Shown: positions 52,004 through 56,968 of the stretch, in pieces
Layout of the letters: every line of letters starts with the position of its first letter
Numbering within the stretch: position 1 is the first letter of the stretch
From: Pueribacillus theae
Lineage (GTDB): Bacteria > Bacillota > Bacilli > Bacillales > UBA6769
DNA: 56,968 nucleotides
Assembly: GCF_003097615.1 (NCBI RefSeq)
Contig: NZ_QCZG01000024.1
Span: forward strand, 1-56,968
Reading direction: 5' to 3'
Notes under the pieces: model-generated
The model's database searches: none
What the model was told of the DNA's origin: nothing
Seen by the model: only the letters and a program-made list of their open reading frames with translations
Position numbers and translations under genes: made by a program

Positions 52004-53215
52004 TTATTCATATCTTAATGCTTCAATTGGGTTCAATTTTGAAGCTTTGTTTGCTGGAATAATCCCGAAAACAATGCCGATAAAAGCGGAAAAGGCAATC
52101 CCAATAATGACGACTGGAATACTAATAACAGCGTGGAACTCTGTCGCTTGGCTAATGATAAAGGAGACAGTTGCAGCAAAGCCAAGGCCAAGAAGGCCTC
52201 CGAGGGATGTAAGTGTTACAGCTTCAATTAAAAACTGCAGCAAAATCCTTCCTCTTGAAGCACCAATCGCTTTACGCAAACCGATCTCACTCGTTCGCTC
52301 CGTGACGGACACGAGCATAATATTCATGACGCCAATTCCCCCGACGAGGAGAGAAATAGCCGCAATACCTCCAATAAACAATGTCATCGTTCCGTAATAA
52401 GTATCTAATTCTTCTTCAAATTCTGCCATACTCGACGCTGTATACATAACATCTTCAGACCCAACCAATTCAGTCAGCTTGTCAGCAGCCATCATCCCTG
52501 TTTCAGAGATTGTATCTGCATCTTCAGCTAAAATGGATACATTGGCAACTTCTGGCGACCCAAACATAAGAGAAACGAGCGTCCTCGGCATAAGCATCTC
52601 GCCATTTTCCGCCCAGCGATATTGCTCTGGGATGGGAGATTCATAAACGCCAACGATTTTATACGGACTTCCGTTAATATCGACAATTTCTCCAATTGCT
52701 TTTTCAGACTCTTTAAAAAACGTTTCTCTCGCAACTGTGTCGATCATGGCGATGCGGTTTGTGTCTGAATCTCTTTTTGAAAAGGCCCGTCCCTCCACAA
52801 TCTGAATATGTAATGCCGAAAAATAATTGTCGTCGACACCGGTGATTTCCATTTCCCCTTCTTTTTCGCCGTACATCATCGTTCCCCATCCCTGGTTTGT
52901 CCCGACTACGGACTTTACACCTTGCACTGATTTTAGCTCTTCCAGCATTTGATCAGTAATGATTGGCTCCTCCCAATACGAGTCCATTTCTTCTTCTCCA
53001 TCTTCTGGAGGGATTGGCTCAGAATAAAGTTCAATGGCATTTTTGTCCGTGCTGAACAATTCGTCTTTTATTTTTTCTTTCGCACCTTCGCCAATTGCAA
53101 CGATGATAATGACAGCCCCTACGCCTATAATAATTCCAAGCATCGTTAATAATGATCGGATTTTATGGTTCCAAATGGAAATCAATGCGATTTTGAAGCT
53201 TTCCCATAGACCCAT
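52004..53215 (-). CDS. yknZ: MacB-type ABC permease YknZ
   Basis: A 403-residue permease: TM1 at ~18-40, a large extracytoplasmic MacB domain (~45-275) and three C-terminal TM helices around an FtsX domain (VSVTERTSEIGLRKAIGASR). With YknX and YknY it forms a mechanotransmission efflux pump; in B. subtilis YknWXYZ protects against the SdpC toxin. No yknW is seen here. Overlaps yknY by 34 bases. Confidence 0.92.
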   Translation of the reverse strand: MGLWESFKIALISIWNHKIRSLLTMLGIIIGVGAVIIIVAIGEGAKEKIKDELFSTDKNAIELYSEPIPPEDGEEEMDSYWEEPIITDQMLEELKSVQGVKSVVGTNQGWGTMMYGEKEGEMEITGVDDNYFSALHIQIVEGRAFSKRDSDTNRIAMIDTVARETFFKESEKAIGEIVDINGSPYKIVGVYESPIPEQYRWAENGEMLMPRTLVSLMFGSPEVANVSILAEDADTISETGMMAADKLTELVGSEDVMYTASSMAEFEEELDTYYGTMTLFIGGIAAISLLVGGIGVMNIMLVSVTERTSEIGLRKAIGASRGRILLQFLIEAVTLTSLGGLLGLGFAATVSFIISQATEFHAVISIPVVIIGIAFSAFIGIVFGIIPANKASKLNPIEALRYE

Positions 53216-53892
53216 GATTCGTTCCTCCGATCTTCAATAATTAACCCATCTCGCAGTGTAATAATTCTCTTGGAATAATTGGCAATCTCTTCTTCATGGG
53301 TAACCATGATGACCGTCTTGCCTTCCTTATTGAGCTGAACGAATAATTCCATAATTTGAGCACTTGTTTTCGTATCGAGTGCTCCAGTCGGTTCATCGGC
53401 CAAAATAATTTCCGGATCATTTATCAATGCTCTCGCTATGGCAACACGCTGCTTTTGTCCTCCAGACAATTGATTTGGCAAGTGATCCATCCGGTCGCCT
53501 AACCCTACCTTTGTCAGCATGTCTTTTACTCGTTCCATTCTTTCCTTTTTCGGAATTCCTGCGTAAATAAGCGGTGCTTCAACATTTTTCAGCGCTGAAA
53601 ACCGCGGCAGCAAATGGAACTGCTGAAACACAAAGCCTATATGTTTGTTGCGAAGTTTTGTTAGTCTGCTTTCTCCCGAGGCGCTTACTTCTTCCTCGTT
53701 TAGAATGATCGTACCAGAAGTAGGAATATCCAAAAATCCAATCAAGTTCATTAACGTTGATTTCCCTGACCCGGACGGCCCCATAATCGCGAGACTTTCA
53801 CCGTCTTCTATCGTTAAGTTAATCCCATGCAAAACTGGAACTTGAAGTGAGCCGCTCTCATATACTTTTGTAATATTAGTCAGCTTCAACAA
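53182..53892 (-). CDS. yknY: MacB-type ABC ATPase YknY, TTG start
   Basis: A 236-residue LolD/MacB-type ATPase: Walker A GPSGSGKST, signature LSGGQKQRVAIARALIND, Walker B IILADEPTGALD, His switch MVTHEEEIA. Starts at one of two adjacent TTG codons inside yknX; the C-terminus extends past the yknZ start. Confidence 0.92.
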   Translation of the reverse strand: MLKLTNITKVYESGSLQVPVLHGINLTIEDGESLAIMGPSGSGKSTLMNLIGFLDIPTSGTIILNEEEVSASGESRLTKLRNKHIGFVFQQFHLLPRFSALKNVEAPLIYAGIPKKERMERVKDMLTKVGLGDRMDHLPNQLSGGQKQRVAIARALINDPEIILADEPTGALDTKTSAQIMELFVQLNKEGKTVIMVTHEEEIANYSKRIITLRDGLIIEDRRNESWVYGKASKSH

Positions 53893-55060
53893 AATCGTTC
53901 ACTTCCATTCCATCGTGCATTTCTTCATTTGGGTTGATGACAACAAGCTCATCTTTCGCTGCGCCATCAACGATCTGAATCGTTTCGTCTCCTGCTGTTC
54001 CGGTCTGCACTTCCCGTCTTTCCAACACATTGTCTTTTAATACATAAATCACTTCGACCCCTTCTTCATCGAGAATCGCAGAATGCGGAACCGCAAGAGC
54101 CTTTTCGTCTCCGTCTAATTTTATTTCAAGGGAAACGTGGAATCCTTGCCGGAGCTCGGCGGTTTCATCTGTTATCGTAACCTTGAACGGATACATCGTC
54201 ACATTCCCGCCTCCGCCGCCATAATATTCGCCCTCTTCTCCTCCTGAATTGCCCTCGCCAGGAAATTGAGAAACGGATTCAACTACGCCTTTCCATTCTC
54301 GATCCTTGAATACTTTCGGACGTATCACAACCGGCTGTTTTGGCTTTATTTTCACGGCATCAAATTCACTCATCGTACCAATGACCTTGAAAGGTTTGTT
54401 TGAAATAATATGAATGGCAGGTTCACCCTGTCCGGATTCCGTTTTGGCTACATTTTCATCAACTTTAACAACGACCCCGTCAATTTTGCTCTTTACGGTC
54501 ATTTCTTTTCTTTCTTTATCTACTGCATTTATCGATTCTTGCGCAGATGCAATTTCTGCTTTTGTTCCTTCATGTTCGATCTCAAGCTGCTGTTTTTCCA
54601 AAATAAGTTGATTGATTGTTTCTTTTGATTCATTATTTTTTTTCGCTTCAGCAATTTGCTTGTCCAATCCACTAATTTGATTGCGCTCCATTTTTGATCG
54701 ATTTTCGACTAATTTTTTCTCGCGCACCGCTTGATTAAATTCAGCTTGCACTTTGGAGTCATCATAGGCAAATAAAGGATCTCCAGCTTTTACTTCTTGA
54801 TTTTCTTTCACAAAGTAATTCTTGATTTCTCCCTTTTCCGGATCGATGAATACCTTTTGTTCGCCTTCAGGAACAATTTCCCCTGTCACAAGAATCGTTT
54901 CACTTAGCTCTTCTTCTTTTACTTTCTGTACCGTTATTTCTGAACCTTCCCCCATTGCCATTTCTTTGCCGTTCTTGTTTTTTACTGCAAAAAAAACAAC
55001 TCCTGCGATAATTGCCACGACAATAACTCCAATCAAAACCTTAACCCAAACCCTTTTCAC
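53876..55060 (-). CDS. yknX: Efflux adaptor YknX (HlyD/RND adaptor family), GTG start
   Basis: Membrane-anchored adaptor of 394 residues: TM ~6-26, lipoyl half-motifs (~60-95 and ~195-225), a coiled-coil hairpin (~95-185) and a beta-barrel/MP domain with the glycine-rich loop SGGEEGEYYGGGGG (~286-299). Links YknZ to the wall side. GTG start follows GGAGGGG. First gene of yknXYZ. Confidence 0.92.
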   Translation of the reverse strand: MKRVWVKVLIGVIVVAIIAGVVFFAVKNKNGKEMAMGEGSEITVQKVKEEELSETILVTGEIVPEGEQKVFIDPEKGEIKNYFVKENQEVKAGDPLFAYDDSKVQAEFNQAVREKKLVENRSKMERNQISGLDKQIAEAKKNNESKETINQLILEKQQLEIEHEGTKAEIASAQESINAVDKERKEMTVKSKIDGVVVKVDENVAKTESGQGEPAIHIISNKPFKVIGTMSEFDAVKIKPKQPVVIRPKVFKDREWKGVVESVSQFPGEGNSGGEEGEYYGGGGGNVTMYPFKVTITDETAELRQGFHVSLEIKLDGDEKALAVPHSAILDEEGVEVIYVLKDNVLERREVQTGTAGDETIQIVDGAAKDELVVINPNEEMHDGMEVNDFVEAD

Positions 55061-55136
55061 ATATTTCCCCTCCGACAGTATGTAATTAAAATAAGTTCCT
55101 GTATATTATAACGAATAAAGGCACATAAAAGTTGCG

Positions 55137-55164
55137 GAAAAAACCGGCATTTTTCAATGCCGGT
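55137..55164 (-). terminator. Terminator of the globin-coupled chemoreceptor gene
   Basis: ACCGGCATT / AATGCCGGT with a TTTC loop and T6 on the minus strand, just beyond the stop. Confidence 0.9.
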
Positions 55165-55168
55165 AATA

Positions 55169-56899
55169 TTAAACTTCTGATTCAATTTTTGAAAGCAGCG
55201 TGACAACGATTTCTGAAGAATCTTGAAGGAGCCCAAACGCTTCCTGTGCTCCGCTTAAGTCTCCTTTCTCATAGCATTTCGCGGCTTGTACTGCATATAG
55301 GTGAACATCTTTATGCGGTTTTTCCAACTGCTGAAAAGCTGGTTTGCTTTTCACTGAGGAAGGTAAATTACTATAATACCATTTTCCGAGTCTGCAAGAT
55401 TCGTGTGAAGCAATTTGTTCCGGATCAATTGTTTCTAGCCCAAGAAGCATATTGTACACTTTCCATTTCCAAAGCAGGTGGTCGGTTTTGGCAACTTTTA
55501 TAACATCTTTAGCAGTTAAACGAATGTTGGTCGCAAAAAATGTATTTCGATACTCTTCCATTTGTTTACTGAGGTCAAAGATAACTTTAGCCGTTTGTTT
55601 AGCAATCTCTTGAGAGCTGTTGCTCAATTCAAAAATCACCGAGTTCCTTTGTGCGATTTCGTCAACTGCTGAAGTTTGCTCTTCAGACATGGCCGCGATT
55701 TGCGAAGTAGATTGATTAATATTTTGCATGGCGTGAACAATCTTATTGATCGCCTCATCCGCAACTCTTGCACCAGTGACACTTTTTTCAATCAATTTTC
55801 CTGTGTCACTCATCTGCCTTGTAACAAGGTTTGAAACTTCCTGCAACGATTTCATATTTGCTGAAATCTGCAATGTTTGTTCTTTTGTATGCTCGGCTAA
55901 CTTCCTTACCTCGTTCGCGACAACCGCAAAGCCTTTGCCATGCTCCCCAGCTCTAGCAGCTTCAATGCTAGCATTTAAAGCAAGCAAGTTCGTTTGTTCG
56001 GTAATTTGACGAATAATTCCTACGATCTCATGCGTTTTGTCAATTTCGTTATGAAGTTTATTGACTTGTTCTGTCACTTGTTCATAAACATTGCCGACTT
56101 TTTGAATATCCTGTAATGCTTCATTTACGACTTCTTTGCTTTGTTCAGCAGATTGAACCGCTTCATCTGTTCCTTCGGCAACCTTAATTGAGTGATTTGC
56201 GACTTCGAGAATGGATGCACTCACTTCTTGAGTCGCACTTGAGACGCTGAAACTTTCCCCATTCATATTATCCATCTCTGAGATTAACTGCCTTGAAGTA
56301 TCAAGTTGAGTCGTGTAATGAAGCGTATCAGAAATTCCAAACAAAAAAGATTTAAACGTCTCTTCCATGTAAACCTCTACAATGAGCTGTTGATCAAATG
56401 CCGCCAATTTTTGTATAGAAAAAACAGCTTCCATCATACGGTTTGGCTGGTTGTGCAACTTTTCCATCAAAATCAATGTCATACTTTGAATTAATAAATG
56501 GTGGGCTGAAATGAAATGTTCTGCGGTTAAATGAATTCGGCTATGCACTTCGCCGATGATTATTCGTGTTTTTACATAGTCTTTATTTACTTCAGCATGC
56601 AGAAACTGGTCTAAATACTTTTCCATCGTCTTCCTTAAACGATCGATCGTAGAATGCTGAATGATAATGCCTTTCAAGTGGTCAACGGATGTAATGCGTT
56701 CGTAAAACTTGTTAACAATTTCTGCTTTATAAGGAGAAAGAATAGGATAAGCATTACGTATATTCTTCAACGTTTCTTGGTCAATCCCCATAAAAACTAA
56801 TCGATCTTTTATCCGATCTCCTACTTCAACAATTTCTGCTCCCCGGGAATCATTAATATACTCATTCCATGTTTTTGATTTTGGCATAAAAAGTTTCAT
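55169..56899 (-). CDS. Globin-coupled aerotaxis transducer (HemAT-like) with C-terminal CZB domain
   Basis: Soluble chemoreceptor of ~576 residues. Protoglobin sensor at ~20-175 with the probable haem-ligating His in [12 protein letters not shown]; methyl-accepting signalling domain at ~200-450 with hairpin tip [30 protein letters not shown] split over the usual conserved core; then a CZB zinc-binding domain (~465-550) with [26 protein letters not shown] and PHKDVH. B. subtilis HemAT lacks CZB. The ATG at 56899 is preferred; a TTG at 56929 lies inside an upstream hairpin. Confidence 0.87.
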   Translation of the reverse strand: MKLFMPKSKTWNEYINDSRGAEIVEVGDRIKDRLVFMGIDQETLKNIRNAYPILSPYKAEIVNKFYERITSVDHLKGIIIQHSTIDRLRKTMEKYLDQFLHAEVNKDYVKTRIIIGEVHSRIHLTAEHFISAHHLLIQSMTLILMEKLHNQPNRMMEAVFSIQKLAAFDQQLIVEVYMEETFKSFLFGISDTLHYTTQLDTSRQLISEMDNMNGESFSVSSATQEVSASILEVANHSIKVAEGTDEAVQSAEQSKEVVNEALQDIQKVGNVYEQVTEQVNKLHNEIDKTHEIVGIIRQITEQTNLLALNASIEAARAGEHGKGFAVVANEVRKLAEHTKEQTLQISANMKSLQEVSNLVTRQMSDTGKLIEKSVTGARVADEAINKIVHAMQNINQSTSQIAAMSEEQTSAVDEIAQRNSVIFELSNSSQEIAKQTAKVIFDLSKQMEEYRNTFFATNIRLTAKDVIKVAKTDHLLWKWKVYNMLLGLETIDPEQIASHESCRLGKWYYSNLPSSVKSKPAFQQLEKPHKDVHLYAVQAAKCYEKGDLSGAQEAFGLLQDSSEIVVTLLSKIESEV

Positions 56900-56922
56900 G
56901 ATTATATCCATTCCTTTCGCTT

Positions 56923-56965
56923 CGCTCAAGGCACAAAACGCTATGAAACAATTGTGCCTCGAGCG
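56923..56965. terminator. Strong inverted repeat upstream of the chemoreceptor gene
   Basis: CGCTCAAGGCACAA / TTGTGCCTCGAGCG, a 14-bp stem with one mismatch and a 15-base loop, immediately before the start region. No T-run; it may terminate an upstream gene beyond the right edge or lie in the leader. Confidence 0.45.
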
Positions 56966-56968
56966 TTA

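Noticed and set aside
51921-52397. 158-codon plus-strand frame
   Set aside because: Antisense shadow of the yknZ 3' half; no ribosome-binding site.

Overview
The window comes from a low-GC, spore-forming member of the Bacillaceae. The evidence is a germinant-receptor operon, many genes arranged as in Bacillus subtilis (yfkAB, bdbDC, yocH, ywrCBA, yclNOPQ, yknXYZ), SigA, SigB, WalR, Fur and MhqR-type sites of the Bacillus kind, an S-box riboswitch, and frequent TTG or GTG starts preceded by strong Shine-Dalgarno sequences. The species cannot be named from the sequence. I see no rRNA, tRNA, CRISPR array, prophage or replication origin. It is ordinary chromosome carrying several recombination scars.

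Left part (1-5.4 kb): a ferredoxin/2-oxoacid:ferredoxin oxidoreductase operon runs off the left edge. A decayed IS110-family element separates it from a divergent GntR regulator. Next come a chemoreceptor 3' fragment and two small DUF1540 genes, one with a SigB-type promoter. 5.4-12.2 kb holds the radical SAM gene yfkAB, an extracytoplasmic thiol/disulfide block (bdbD, bdbC, a ResA-like thioredoxin, ccdA) and copper handling (copA and copZ, divergent). 12.2-18.5 kb holds mhqR-wrbA (quinone stress), the S-box metNIQ methionine importer, gsiB and mgtE.

18.6-31 kb: a GntR/ABC/erythromycin-esterase-like lipoprotein operon; mnmH-selD (tRNA selenouridine) beside a LysR/YeiH divergent pair; an EAL protein; a CPBP protease; yocH; and a YtrA-type ABC operon whose ATPase is frameshifted. 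31-40 kb: ctaG, a YtkA-like lipoprotein and Sco (cytochrome oxidase copper assembly), nagB-msrA, an RsbR paralogue, an Fsr-like exporter and a two-gene chromate transporter with its Lrp-type regulator. 40-47 kb: a Fur-controlled petrobactin-type siderophore importer, a nitroreductase with a near-perfect Fur box, and a lipoteichoic acid synthase.

47-52 kb is the most unusual stretch. It contains a gutted BmrA-like exporter, a previously uncalled 28-residue Hol_Tox-type toxin with a convergent small-RNA gene (candidate type I toxin-antitoxin), a relic of the 3' end of yknZ, and the ger operon. The ger operon is therefore bracketed by two copies of a yknZ-tail-plus-terminator segment. The window ends with yknXYZ and a globin-coupled chemoreceptor carrying a C-terminal CZB domain. 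Three copies of one MITE-like repeat and two or three of a second palindromic repeat are scattered through intergenic DNA.
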